From Neoceratodus forsteri (taxonomy: Eukaryota; Chordata; Ceratodontiformes; Ceratodontidae): 64,000 bases of DNA. Below the pieces are notes generated by a model, which was not told the origin of the DNA, made no database searches, and saw only the letters and a program-made list of their open reading frames with translations. The DNA is taken from NCBI GenBank assembly GCA_016271365.2, contig CM057453.1, positions 1,078,197,001 to 1,078,261,000 of the forward strand, written 5' to 3'. How positions within the stretch are numbered: position 1 is the first letter of the stretch; every line of letters begins with the position of its first letter. Below are positions 45,265 through 56,115 of the stretch, piece after piece. Position numbers and translations under genes: made by a program.

Positions 45265-48250
45265 TTTATTTAAATAAAGTTGTTGACCAGGAGAGGCACA
45301 TTGAGCTGAAGCTCATTTCCAGGTGCGACCTGGACGAAAAGGGGAGTAGGGGAGTTACAAATAAATTAGCAGAAATTAATACAACAGGGAACTAGAATAC
45401 AGCATGTACACAAATATTGACATTAGTTTTACAAATAAACAGGCTGAAAAACTAATACAACAGGGAACTAGTTTCAGAAATAAACACAAGTATTGAATTA
45501 GTAGGAATAAGTACAGATGCGGTAGCAACAATTTAGTATATACAGTGATAACAGAAATTGCTAGTCAAACAATTGAGTAGAGCCAACAGAGGTTCAGCAA
45601 TTTCTGGGGGTGGGGGAAGGTGAAGAGGGGGAAAAAAACAAAGGCGAAAAGTAATGTAGTTGAGCTAAGGGAGGCTGCTGGAGGGAGCGTATTAATGAGA
45701 GAAATTGTCATAGCAGGGGCATGGATCAGAGAAGACAGATGAGGGGGATAGTGCAGGCTTAAGGTAAGCAATGGAAGGCGAGTGTCTAATGCAGGAAGGG
45801 AGGGTGTTCCAGAGGGAGGGCAGTCGATAAGAGAAAGCAGCAGAACCAGAACAGAAGGAGGGCCTACAGAGGGAAAAAGGATGGGTGTCCCTGGACCAGA
45901 GGGAGTAGGATGCCTTGGGTAAGGGACACTGGAGGGTGGAGAGGCAGGGGAGTAGGGACCCAAGCCAAAATTTAGTGATGAGAAGGGAAGAGTGAAGTAG
46001 CTGATGGTGGTGGAGGGAGGTGAGATAAAAAGTCAAGTAGAGGGAGCAGTGGTGTGAGTGAAGAGGGGGCATTTATCGCAAAGCCACAGAAAGTGTAATA
46101 GATGGAGTCTAGTCTGGTTAAGGTGCAGGCTGAGGCAGTTCCATACACTATGTCAGTAAGTCAGAGGAGGGTATAATCATCTTGATGAGGAGTTCTTAAT
46201 GAGTATTTAGGGAGAGGGCATCTTTGTTTGTATACAACACGTCTTGTTAAGGATGTAGTTTTCCTGTGGATGTGCCCATTATGCTTAGAGTAGTCAAGTC
46301 GAATATCAATCCAGACCAGCAAGTATTTGTAGTGTGGGACTATGTCCAGTAAGAAACCTTCAAGGATAGTGAATGAGAGGGGGAAGAAGAGGGTGGAAAG
46401 TTTTTGAGGGGTTCCAAATGTCATAGAAACCATTTTGTTTTACATTTACCTTGAGGAGGTTGTCATGAAACCACTGAAGCACCGAGCTGAAGTCAGCTTG
46501 GAGATGAGATTGTACAGCAGTGGCAGAGGGACCAGAGGTGAAAAGAACAGAGACATTGGCATACATCTGTACATTAGACTCAGAGCAGGCAGAAGGGAGA
46601 TCATTTAGAAATATGGAGAAAAGTATAGGGTCCAAGATGTAGCCTTGGGGAACTCCAGCATGCATTGGGAGGGGAGGAGAGAGGGCACTGTCAACAAGGA
46701 CTTGCTGGGTATGGCCTGTGAGTTACAGTAGGAGTGAAACCAGTTTACAGATTCAGGAGAGAGACCAGCAGAGGAGAGTTTGTTTTGTAGGAGGGGATAA
46801 TAAACTTAATCGCAAGCCTTAGCGAGGTCAATGAAGATGGCAGTAGTTAGATGTCCTTGGTCCATGCTGATGAGGATGGAGTTGGTGACATGAAGGAGTG
46901 AGGTGATTGTGGAATGATTTGCCCTAAAATCTGATTGAAAGGAGGAGAGGATGTTTGAGAAGTTAAGATACTTAATAAGCTGGGAGAGGTCTAAAGATTC
47001 CTGAAGTTTGGCCAGGGCAGGGAGCAGAGATATGAGGTGGCAGTTACTTGGAAAGAGTGGGTCACTGCCTTTGTCTAGGGGTATGACTTTAGCAGTCTTC
47101 CAAGCCTGTGGGACTGTTCAGGGGTAGAAAAGGTGGTTCAAGATGTCAGTAATAGGAAGAGATATGGCAGTGGAAGATAAATGAAGGAGGCAATGGTTAA
47201 TATGGTCAGGGCTAGATTTATTTGGGCTTAGGGAGGAAAGGGCTTGAAATACTTCATGGTCTGCAATATGAGGAAAGGGGTAGCCATGAGAGGAAAGTGG
47301 GGAGGGCAGCAGGGGCGCAGTGTCAGTAGTGGTCACTGTTACAGCAGAGGTGGTCAAGTAGGCGTTTAGAGCTGAGGAGACTGAGGCTGGGTCTGTGACA
47401 GGTGAGCCATTCACAGTTAGCGTGGGGGTGGTTGTTTGGGGTAGGGGGATCAAGAAGATAATGAAGAGTCGTCAAGAACTTGGCAGGGGAGCTGTGATTC
47501 AAGTGCAATAAAGTGCTGAAATATGTGGCCTTTGCAGACCTGATAGCCTTGTTACAGGTATTCCTTAATGCCCTCTAATTGTACAGATCAGTGAGGGTTT
47601 GCATGGCTTTGTGTCGGGTCCAGGCTTGGTCACAGGATTTGCATAGTTTGATGAGGTCTGCAGAGACCCACGGTAAATTATGCTGTTTAACCCTGAGATG
47701 TCTGAGCAGGGCATGGTGATCCCAGACATTATGGAGGAGGTGTAAAAATATGGACAGGGCTGAGTCAACATGAGCCTCAGAGTACACCCCCAGCCAGTCA
47801 GTGGAATGTAGGTCACACAGCAGTGCTTCAACATCTAGTGAGCTGTAGGAGCGGATCCAATGATATGCAGGAGGGGAGTGAGGAGTGTGGGCTTTGCGAA
47901 CACAGTAAGTAATGAGGAGGTCACTAAAGACATCTGTAAAGGTACCTGCAGTGAGGATTCAAACATGGTGGGTAGAGAGTATCCAGTCAAGAAGTGCGTG
48001 TTGTGTAGAGGGGTTTGGGCAGGTGGGTTCTATTATTAATTGAGTGAGGCTGAGAGATTCAATGTGATCAGTATAGGATTTTTGTGAGGGTGAAGTCCAG
48101 TTCAGGTTAAAATCCCCTAAGATGATAAGTTATTTAGAGTATGCCATGGAGACTAGGGAAGAGATGATGTCAATGAGAGAGGGAGGGGAAAGTTTGGGGG
48201 AGGCTTGCAAGCTGTATTAGTGAAATTGGTATGCTTAGTTAGTGATGGAG
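45265..48250 (-). mobile_element. L2-type LINE on the minus strand
   Basis: Read on the minus strand from 48,250: ILGDFNLNWTSPSQKSYTDH (endonuclease GDFN motif), LTQLIIEPTCPNPSTQHALL, the linker with WVSADLIKLCKSCDQAWTRH, the finger segment SSPDHINHCLLHLSSTAISL (about 47,190), AIFIDLAKACD (motif A, about 46,830), AGVPQGYILDPILFSIFLND (about 46,630) and YANVSVLF (polymerase box, damaged). The C-terminal AAFSYRLPSLWNTLPSCIR is near 45,800. The 3' tail (45,265-45,345) is shared with the local SINEs. The 5' part of the endonuclease is missing. Confidence 0.85.
46360..47508 (-). pseudogene. Minus-strand L2-type reverse transcriptase remnants
   Basis: Two of the clearest open pieces are 47,118-47,453 (TLTVNGSPVTDPASVSSALN, then HEVFQALSSLSPNKSSPDHI, the start of the finger domain) and 46,360-46,665 (AGVPQGYILDPILFSIFLND, motif B region, then YANVSVLFTSG where YADD is expected). 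Between them motif A (FIDLAKACD) is followed by a stop. The changed catalytic box shows that this copy cannot encode an active polymerase. Confidence 0.8.
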
Positions 48251-48337
48251 GGTAAATTAATTTACAGTAGAATTTGTCCGAAGATGAAGGCTGTGCTAGG
48301 TTAGCTTAACTAGAAAAGTCGGATGACTCCAGACAAT

Positions 48338-48696
48338 GGATTTGATTTTCAAATGCTCATGCAGGGCTTGCATCAACATCTGCACCAAACCCTGCTTTTG
48401 GTGCAGCTGCGCCAAACACCTTTGACGCAACTACACCCAGTGTTGGTAGGGCAGGTACATTTATGGCTCTTTACCCAAATTATGGAAGCTTGCATCAAAT
48501 ATTGGGCACAAACTTCATCAAAAGGGTTCCCGGGATTGCCATAGGCTAGGCCAGAAAAAGCTAGTCTAACTTGTGGCAATTGATGCACAAGATCAAAAAT
48601 CCTGATCGTCAGCCGAGTGATTGTTGCAAGCCACGTGCGCTATATTTTCGACACACCTGGGACTTGCAGCAATCTAAGCCATTTGAAAATTTGTCC
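48338..48696. mobile_element. Small TIR element (MITE-like), 359 bp
   Basis: The left end GGATTTGATTTTCAAATGC matches the reverse complement of the right end (GGACAAATTTTCAAATGG). The interior holds GCACCAAACCCTGC, GGTGCAGCTGCGCC and TTGCATCAA-type words resembling those of the 10.3-kb and 44.3-kb elements. It is probably a related non-autonomous DNA transposon. Confidence 0.55.
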
Positions 48697-48721
48697 AAAT
48701 TATTTTTGACAATTTCTTTTA

Positions 48722-49611
48722 TTAAGAATAGTCAAGGTATGACACAGCACCTTGTTTCCAGTGGGGTCCTGAAATAACCCATTATTACAATGTCTTTACA
48801 CAGGATAGTCCAGCTAAAGTGCAACATAATATTTCCGGTGGGATCATGGTTGTACCCATTTCACCAGCTGGGTGGACTGGAGAACTGGGAGGTTAAGTGA
48901 CTTACTTAGGGTCACACAGTGAGAATTGGCTAAAGAAGGGTTTGAACCCACATCTCTTGGTTCCAAGTAATGTTCCAACCAACAGGTAAACTGCCTGCAG
49001 AGGAAGCAAAACAGGAAAGACTGGGGACTGTCAGAAATAATTTGCTTCTTAATTAAAACTGATTTACCCAAGACAATCCATTTCAGGTGCACTATCTCAT
49101 TTCCAGTGGGATCCTGTGTCTACTCATTTTCGTAACTGGGTGGACAAGTGAAAATTAAGTTACATTTGGCTCTAGTATGGTTTGAACCTGCAATATTTCA
49201 GTAACCAGCAGTGCTCTAACCGTTAGATCACAATGGTCTACATTTACCTAGGTTAATGATGTATTTTCCTACTTTGGTCCAGCTGAGATTCTAAAACCCA
49301 TTTGCAGCTGGGCCCTTCTTCTACCCATTTTTACACCTGTGGGGACTGAAGCACTTGGAGGGACAGTGAGCTACTCATGGTCACACAGTGAGTATTTGGC
49401 TCTAGCATAGTTTGAAACTTTGATTTCATGGTTCTCAACACTGCTGCTACCCATAGAGCACACTTATTTTGGGTGCACGGTGGCAGTGCTTTGGGAAAGG
49501 CCTGCTTCTGTAGGCAATGTTTTTTTTTATTGTTTGTTTGTACTATTTACCCAGGATAAATTAGGTGAGATGTGGATCGCATTTCCAGTGTGGTCCTGCT
49601 TTTACCCATTT
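48722..49611 (-). repeat. Array of MIR-core SINE copies
   Basis: At least four partial copies follow each other in the same orientation, starting near 48,722, 48,796, 49,055 and 49,265, plus a cut one at 49,545. Each has ATTTCCAGTGGGATCCTG-type sequence, CTACCCATTTT, GGTGGACTG, GTCACACAGTGAG and GGTTTGAACC. The last copy is cut at 49,608 by composite element B, and a further SINE unit follows at 51,549. Confidence 0.65.
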
Positions 49612-49861
49612 TTATGTTGCTTGCACGCATGTGCAAGAAACATAGTGCCATCATTGGAGATTTCGGAGGTGTGTCACCTCCTCCTCCAATTCAGTCAGTG
49701 AACTGGCAGGCGCGGCCCCTGTAAGCCAATGCATTTGGAGCTGTCTATGACCGCTCCAAAATGCAGTAACACTCGAGATGAAAGGGGAGCTATGCTTCAG
49801 TGAGCACCGATAGAGCGTGGCTCCCCCCACACGCGGTGCGCCTCCCACATCTATGCTCGTA

Positions 49862-50030
49862 GACGAGTGCCCAATCCTCGCCGGCTGAGCTGCGCCATCC
49901 CCGTAGTTGGTGCCAACGTGGAGCCCACCCCAGCGTGGCAATCAGTCCTTGGCCGACGGGTGCCCAATCCCCTGTCGGCTGAATGCCCCTCCTTGTGCCA
50001 CACTGGGAGCCCACCCCAGCGTGGCAAACG
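49862..50030 (-). repeat. Hairpin array of composite copy B
   Basis: Four palindromes, minus strand: GCCACGCTGGG-GTGGGCT-CCCAGTGTGGC, GCCGACAGGGG-ATTGGGCA-CCCGTCGGC, GCCACGCTGGGGT-GGGCTCCACGTTGGC and GCCGGCGAGG-ATTGGGCA-CTCGTC. Stems differ from those in copies A and C but remain paired; the loops are the same. Confidence 0.7.
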
Positions 50031-50309
50031 TCCCATGACGCTCTTTTTTTTTTTAAAACCTATAAAACAAAACGTCCCGCTGCCTGCCTCCCGATCCCCT
50101 CCCACAACCCGCACTCCACCCACTGTGCACCCAGCCTCCCCACACCCCTCACCCCATACTTACCTCCAGACCGCCAAGATCTTCGTGGACCGGGAACACG
50201 CTTGCACTCTTCAAAGCTGACCACGAACTGAGGAAATGCCGTAAGCTGTATAATGGGCTAGATGGGGGTTCAACTATTGCATATCTCAGGCATTTTTGGG
50301 ATTTTGCAC

Positions 50310-51478
50310 AAATTTCAACATGGGAGTTTTAGGACCTCTTCTCATGAACGATGTCACTGTCATGGCATTATTCGGGCCTGAAGGGTGATTTCACGCAGTG
50401 ACTATGCAGTGATTGCGAAATCACCCTTCGGGCCTGAATACCACCATGACAGTGACATCATTCATGAGAAGGGGTCCCAAAACCCCATGTTGAAAATTTG
50501 TCAAAACCAAAAATGACTGTTTTACGTGAGCGTGCATTGGCGTAGCTCTCATGAGCTAGTAAGTTCGTGAAATTTCAATATTTTCACTCTAGATTTTCAA
50601 CATTGCCATTTTACCACACCTTCTCATGAGTAGTACAGCTGTCATTTTTCATTTCACCCAAAATGTGTTTCCGCCCTTGTAGCGCAGAATGGCGCAGTCG
50701 GTGTGCGAAAATGTTCGTGACAAATTAAGAAAATCACAGTGACACTGTTCATGAGCAGTAGTCTTAAAATGGCTATGTTGAAAGTTTGGTGAAAAAATTC
50801 CTAAAAATGACTGTTTTACGAGCATGCGTTGCGCAGTTCCTAGGCAGGCTCGTAAGTTCACAAATTTTCAATATTTTCACTCCAGATTTTCAACATTGCC
50901 ATTTTACCACACCTCCTCACGAGCAGTATAGCTTTCATTTTTCACATCCTGCCCAAAACATGTTTCTGCCCATGTAGCGCACAATGGCGCAGTCGGTGTG
51001 CAAACTCAGTGTATGGGACACATTAAGAAAATCACAGTGTCACTGTTCATGAGCAGATATCTTAAAATGGCAATGTTGAAAATTTGGTGAAAGAATTCCT
51101 AAAAATGACTGTTTTACGAGTGTGCATTTCACAGTTCCCACGCACGCTCGTAGGTTTGCGAATTTTCAATATTTCCACTCCAGATTTTCAACATTGCTAT
51201 TTTACCACACGTCCTTATGAGCAGTACAGCTGTCATTTTTCACATCCTGCCCAAAACGTGTTTCCGCCCATGTAGCGCACAATGGCGCAGTCGGTGTGCA
51301 AACTCAATGTATGGGACACATTAACAAAATCACAGTGACACTGTTCATGAGCAGAGGTCTTAAAATGGCTATGTTGAACATTTCATGAAAAATTTCCTAA
51401 CAATGACTGTTTTATGAGCGTGCGTTGCGCAGTTCCTACGCACGCTTGTAAGTTCGCAAATTTTCAATATTTGCACTC
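50310..51478. repeat. 297-298-bp tandem repeats of copy B
   Basis: GCGCAGTCGGTGTGC recurs at about 50,693, 50,990 and 51,288, and TTTTCAACATTGCCATTTTA, CAGCTGTCATTTTTCA and CACTGTTCATGAGCAG recur at the same spacing. The array is inverted relative to copies A and C. At 50,340-50,500 one stretch is an inverted repeat (ATTCGGGCCTGAAGGGTGA and its inverse). Confidence 0.8.
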
Positions 51479-51548
51479 CAATGACTTCCAAATACCTAAA
51501 CAGCACATAGAAGCAAGCAACATTCGGCATTGACAAATGCTTGTTAAA

Positions 51549-52205
51549 GTGTACTGTATTCATCCAAGATAGTCCAGCTGTGAAGCAACACTGCATTTCT
51601 TTTTTTCCATTGAGTTTTTTGCTCACAGTAGCTGCCTCCCACCTGCTTCGGCAACGGGAAGACATAGCAGTTTCTGGTTTTCTCCCTCCTATTCTCAGGG
51701 CCCAAGAACACGATTGTGCATGCCCGTGGAGGTGAGCACACATCCTTTGGCTCTGGTGATGGCCCCTTCCCCCCACCTGGCCTAACTTTGAGTATCCCAC
51801 TAGGCTAGGTGCTACCACCTAGCCTCCACTCGGTGGCAGCCAATAGCCCAAGAGAATCCAGATCCCTCCCTGGGAGAGGAGAGCATCCTGTCAGCAGCTC
51901 AATACAACTCCATGCCCTCCCACCCAGCTGACCCATGTCAACCCAAGCTTACTACCGAACCTGAGTCGCCAGCGTGGCACGAGGTATGGTGTCCAGCACC
52001 TCAACCCTGTGTGCCACCAGGCCAGCTCACAAGACTGCATTTCTAGTGGCTCCTGCTTCTAGTCATTTTCACAGCAGGGTGCCCTGGATCATTCGAAGGG
52101 CAAGTGACTTGCTTAAGGTCACAAAATATTTTGCTACAGCAGGATTTACACTCAACCTCTCCCTTTTCGCTAATCAATGCCACAGCTGTTGTGTACCCTT
52201 ATCCT
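51549..52205 (-). mobile_element. SINE unit split by a tailed insertion
   Basis: A SINE unit like those at 48.8-49.5 kb begins ATCCAAGATAGTCCAGC (51,560), stops at ACTGCATTTCT (51,590-51,600), and continues from a second ACTGCATTTCT (52,034-52,044) with AGTGGCTCCTGC, AGTGACTTGCTTAAGGTCAC and GGATTTACACTC. The 11-bp direct repeat is the target duplication of the inserted piece. Confidence 0.65.
51601..52033 (-). mobile_element. tRNA-headed, A-tailed SINE-like insertion
   Basis: On the minus strand it begins GGCCTGGTGGCACACAGG (A-box like) with CGACTCAGGTTCGG (B-box like) about 45 bp later, and ends in an A-rich tail (run of T at 51,600 on the plus strand). Flanked by the 11-bp repeat ACTGCATTTCT. 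About 430 bp, so the body after the tRNA-like head is unusually long. The family is unknown to me. Confidence 0.5.
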
Positions 52206-52209
52206 CAGA

Positions 52210-52730
52210 TCCAGTTTGATTCAGAGGCACCTTAATGGCATGTAGGATAAATACTACCGGGTTCATGCACAACAGTGGAGGGAGTGAGTAGTGTTGCCAT
52301 CAAGTCCGTGAATACTATTTCACCTCTGTTTTGAGAGGTGAACTGGAATGCTCACAGACTATATGTAGAATAAAATGCAGAAATTACACATGGAATGCCT
52401 CCCAATTGACTATTAGTGTCAAAATTGCACACTGAATGCCCTCCCAGACACACAGACTGCTGGTGGTGGAATAGCACATGGAATCCCCCCCCATGCACAC
52501 ACACTTAATTGACACTGTCAGCACAGCACACAAATACATTTGGACTTGCATGTTACTATTGACATTCATGTCACAGTTTACCTCTTCAAGACAGGACTAT
52601 AGTGATTTTCTGAAGCTGTGCTACAGAGGAAAGGGGGAAGAAAAGTTATTATTTTTATTTGATCCATGGCAAAGGTGGCTATACAGTATACCTAGAAGTC
52701 TCCGTCATATAGGGTTACAAATATTGTAAT
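52210..52730. other. Unrecognised sequence
   Basis: Includes three loosely repeated pieces with GCACA-TGGAAT-CCC wording (52,385-52,500), spaced about 55 bp. No gene or element is supported. Confidence 0.4.
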
Positions 52731-52759
52731 AAAACAAGCATTTGTCAATGCCAAATGTT

Positions 52760-53200
52760 GTCGTGCTGGCATTGGCAGTGGAGGAGCTAAAGACGCATAA
52801 GAGGAATGACAGTGAAGTATTGAAGTGACGCCAACCCCACCCCCACCCTGTACAGAGTGACAGGCATTGGGGTGTGCCTTTGGGTTGTCAGCTATAATGC
52901 TCATGCCATTGTACCTCACCCTACCCTGTAGACACTGGCAAGTGTTGTGGCGTGCTTTGGGGTCTTTGGGCACTATACTTACCCCATTCCATAAAGAAAT
53001 ACACTGATGTGGGTGCATTATATGAGCATGGGGTGAAGTTTGTGGCCGAACATTGCAAGACACACCACGATGCCTGTCAGTGGCTGCAGAGTGGGCATGG
53101 GGGTGGAATGGCATGAGTATCACATCCTATGATCCCAAGTCACAGCCCTGACGCCTGTCAGTTCATACCGGGTGGGGTACTACAGTTGGAAATCTCAACA
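52760..53200. repeat. Inverted/tandem array specific to copy C
   Basis: GTGACAGGCATTGGGGTGTG (52,857 on) has an inverse partner near 53,061 (ACACCACGATGCCTGTCAGT), and GACACTGGCAAGTGTTGTGG repeats the theme at 52,931. The layout suggests a foldback of about 105-bp units around 52,990. Confidence 0.5.
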
Positions 53201-53286
53201 CCATAGGCATGTAGTGGTCATTTCACTCCACATTTTCAACACGGGCTGCTTGTCAGGCCACCTAATGAAAAGCAGCACAATCACTT

Positions 53287-54830
53287 TGTTAGCTGAAACA
53301 TGATTTTGCATAACGGCTGTGCCATTTAGCGACAGAGGGATGAAAACACAGTTTTGGGCAGAATGTATAAAATGACAACTCTATTGTTCATGAGGAGGCG
53401 TAAAAAATGGCAACGTTAAAAATCTGGAGTGGCAATATGAAATATTGGTGAAGCAATGAACATGCATACAAACTACGCAACAGACGTCTGCAACCCAATT
53501 ATTTGTGGGAGTTTTTTAGACACATTTTCAACATAGGTATTTTGGGACCTCCCCTCATGAGCAGTGGTGCTGTGACTTTGTTAATGTGTCCCAAAAGCTG
53601 ATTTCCCACTGCGAGCATGCCATTGTGCACCACAGTCGTGGAAACGCGTTTTGGGCTGGCTGTAAAAAATGGCAGCTGTACTGTTGATAAGGAGGTGTGC
53701 ACAAATGCCAGTGGTGAAAATCTGGCATGAAAATATTGCAAATTTATGAAGTTATAAGGCTGCGCGAGGAAACTGTTCAACGTACGTTTGCAGCACAGTC
53801 ATTTTATGCACTTTCGGCACCAAATTTTCAACATAGGCATTTTAGGACCTCTGCTCATGAACAGTGTCATCGTCATTTCCAAAAACTGTCCCGAAAACTG
53901 ATTTTGCATAGCAACCGTGCAATTATGCGCTGGACGTGCAAAAACACATTTCAGCTAGGATATGTAAAATGACGGCTATACTGTTCATAAGGAGGTGTGG
54001 AAAAATGACAATTTTGAACATCTGGAGTGAAAATATTACAAATGCACAAAGTCAAGAGCTTGCATGCAAACTGCACAATGCACGCTGGTAAAACACTAAT
54101 TTTATGGACTTTCGGCCCCAAATTTTCAACATAGGCATTTTAGGACCTCTGCTAATGAACAGTGTCACTGTCATTTTCATAATGTGTCTCAAACCCCAGA
54201 CTTTTCACAGCGACTGCGCTATTCTGCGCCGGAACTGCGAAAACACATTTTGGTCAGGATGTGAAAAATGACAGCTGTACTGGTCAGAAGGAGGTGCAGA
54301 ACAATGGCAATGTTGAAAATCTGGAGTGAAAATATTATAAATTCACGAACTTACAACTGTGCATGCAAACTCGTAACACAATCGTGTTACGGAGTATCAT
54401 CACCAGATTTTCAGCATAGGCATTTTAGGACTTCTGCTCATGAACAGTGTAACTGTCATTTTTGTAATTTGTCCCGAACACTGATTTCCAACATTAACTG
54501 TGCTGTTCTGCACCGGAAGTGCAAAAACACATTTCGGGCAAGATGTGAAAAATGACAGCTGTATGGTTCACAAGCAGGTGTGAGAAAAATGCCAATGCTG
54601 AACATGTGGCATGAAAAATATTGCAAATTCGCTAAGTTACGAATGTGCATAGCAGCTGAGCAATGCATGCTTGTAAAACAGTCATTTTTTGGATTTTTCC
54701 CACCAAATTTGCAACATAGGCTTTTTGAGAGCCCCCCTCAAGAACACTGGCACTGTCATTTTGTTCCTCACTTCCAAAAGGTGATTCCGTGCAGTGACTG
54801 TGAAATCACCTTTCAGGACCAAATAATGCC
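53287..54830. repeat. About 298-bp tandem repeats of copy C
   Basis: TGTCCC-type starts at 53,586, 53,887, 54,184 and 54,470 give steps of 301, 297 and 286 bp; the last step reflects a short deletion near 54,365. Words shared with copy A include TTTTCAACATAGGCATTTTA, CTGCTCATGAACAGTGT and CAGCTGTACTGTTCATAAGG-like text. Confidence 0.8.
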
Positions 54831-54892
54831 ATGACAGTGAAAGAATTCATTAGGAGGCATCCCAAAAACCCCATGTTGAAAATTTGGTGCCA

Positions 54893-55054
54893 AAATTCCC
54901 CAAAATGCCTGAGACATGCATCAAAGTGGAAAAATCCCTATTTATTCCATTATACAGCTTACCGGCATTTCCTCAGTTTGTGGTCGGCTTTGAAGAGTGC
55001 AGATGTGCTCCCGGTCCACTAAAGATCATTGCACGGACTCCACAGGTAAGTATG
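54893..55054 (+). promoter_or_regulatory. Conserved block of copy C with U1-type donor
   Basis: CCCTATTTATTCC (54,936-54,948) and TTATACAGCTTACCGGCA precede CAGGTAAGTAT (55,043-55,053), an 11-base complement to the U1 snRNA 5' end. Acceptor-like TGTGTCACAG (55,131-55,140) and TTTTTTTTCCTCAG (to 55,180) follow. See copy A; function is inferred only. Confidence 0.45.
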
Positions 55055-55186
55055 GGGTGGGGGTGTGGGGAGGCAGGGTGTGCAGAGGATGGGTGTGGGT
55101 TGTGGGAGCGAGACTACGAGGGACCATTTTTGTGTCACAGGATTAAAAAAAAACATCACTGGACTGTTTTTTTTCCTCAGGGGATT

Positions 55187-55500
55187 TGGCATGCTGGGGA
55201 GGGCTCCCAGCATGCCACCAAACTGTTTGGGGGGTGCTGCAGCCAACAGAGTATTGGGCATCCTTGTCAGCACACCTCAAAAGGGGGGGAGTTAATTTAT
55301 GCCAACGGGGATTGGTCACCCCGGTCAGCACAAAAGGAAAGTGGGATGGGCAAGAGACTAGGGGGATTCAGCACCCCCCTCAGCATATAACAAATGGGGG
55401 GAGTACTTTATGCCGATGGAGAGTGGGCTCCCCCGTCGGCACATACATTGGGGCCACAGTAAGCTGGCAGGGGGATTGGGCACCCCCAAAGTCAGCAGTT
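55187..55500. repeat. Hairpin array of composite copy C
   Basis: It starts with a perfect palindrome, GGCATGCTGGG-GAGGGCT-CCCAGCATGCC (55,187-55,216). Weaker ones follow: ATGCCAACGGGG-ATTGGTCA-CCCCGGTCAGC near 55,298 and ATGCCGATGGAG-AGTGGGCT-CCCCCGTCGGC near 55,410. Spacers contain AAAAGGGGGG or AAATGGGGGG. Confidence 0.7.
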
Positions 55501-55869
55501 GGGCGGCTGCCATGCTTATAATGTGACTGAGTACATCAGGAGGTCTGCTGTGTCTGATGAACTTTGCTCGGATTGCAGTGGACCTTTCCTTAGATGTGCT
55601 TGCCACATTATGTATGCATGGTGTGGCGCCGGCATGCAAGCTGATTGGGGAATGAGGGCGCTTCTACTGATGTGTGCCCTGCATTCGCCCACAGCAGTGT
55701 GCATGCCTCCAAATCTGTACTACCATAAGATGTTGGCTGCACAAGTGCGCCAACATAAAAAACATGTGTTGAGCAATTACTATGTGTCCATGATCTTGTA
55801 GTACTAAGTGCATTATAGGACTTATGTGTATCCTACATCTAACTACTAGATCGGTTCCACAAAGTTTTT

Positions 55870-56115
55870 CTTCTGGAAAGCAAATCCATTGTATTCACTG
55901 TATTTTGTCATCTAGTTAGTTTACAATGCATGCAATTTGATAGTCTCTATAGATATGTTCTATGTATTCCGTGCAGTTTTGTATTTCGTCATTTACCTGT
56001 GCACTGTATGTAATTCATGTTTGCATTCAATTTAATTAATTCTGGGTTGCTCCTGAGAAAGAGACAGCTTGTCTCAGTGAGCTACCCACTTAACCAGAAT
56101 CCAACGAATATAATA
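55870..56115 (+). mobile_element. L2-type 3' end fragment
   Basis: TGTATTTCGTCATTTACCTG, GCACTGTATGTAATTCATG, then GGGTTGCTCCTGAGAAAGAG, CTCAGTGAGCTACCCACTTA and AATATAATAAATGAATAA resemble the 3' tail shared by the L2-type LINE (45.3 kb) and the SINEs. There is no coding part. Confidence 0.5.

Larger units (their letters stand above)
49609..51545 (-). mobile_element. Composite element family, copy B
   Basis: Minus-strand copy. Its 5' hairpin lies at 51,519-51,545 (TGACAAATGCTTGTT on the plus strand) and its 3' hairpin at 49,621-49,636 (TTGCACGCATGTGCAA) next to TTTTTATGTTG. It lacks the 143-bp satellite, going from the 5' hairpin almost directly to about four 297-298-bp units (50,310-51,478), then the conserved block with the splice-donor match (plus-strand ATACTTACCT at 50,156-50,165), then the hairpin array (49,862-50,030). 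It sits inside a SINE array, so its outer limits can be judged from the interrupted SINE. Confidence 0.65.
52733..55762 (+). mobile_element. Composite element family, copy C
   Basis: Same 5' end as copy A (AACAAGCATTTGTCAATGCC). The stretch after it is different: instead of the 143-bp satellite there is a region of about 430 bp with tandem and inverted pieces (52,760-53,200). Then follow about five 286-301-bp units (53,287-54,830), the conserved block (54,893-55,054) ending in CAGGTAAGTAT, AG sites at 55,140 and 55,180, the hairpin array (55,187-55,500), and a tail ending CAACATAAAAAA at about 55,762. The swap of middle arrays between otherwise matching copies is the main oddity of the family. 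Confidence 0.65.

Noticed and set aside
49867..50231. A 117-codon proline-rich frame as a possible exon
   Set aside because: It crosses the hairpin array and the conserved block of composite copy B and runs against the direction of the splice-donor match.
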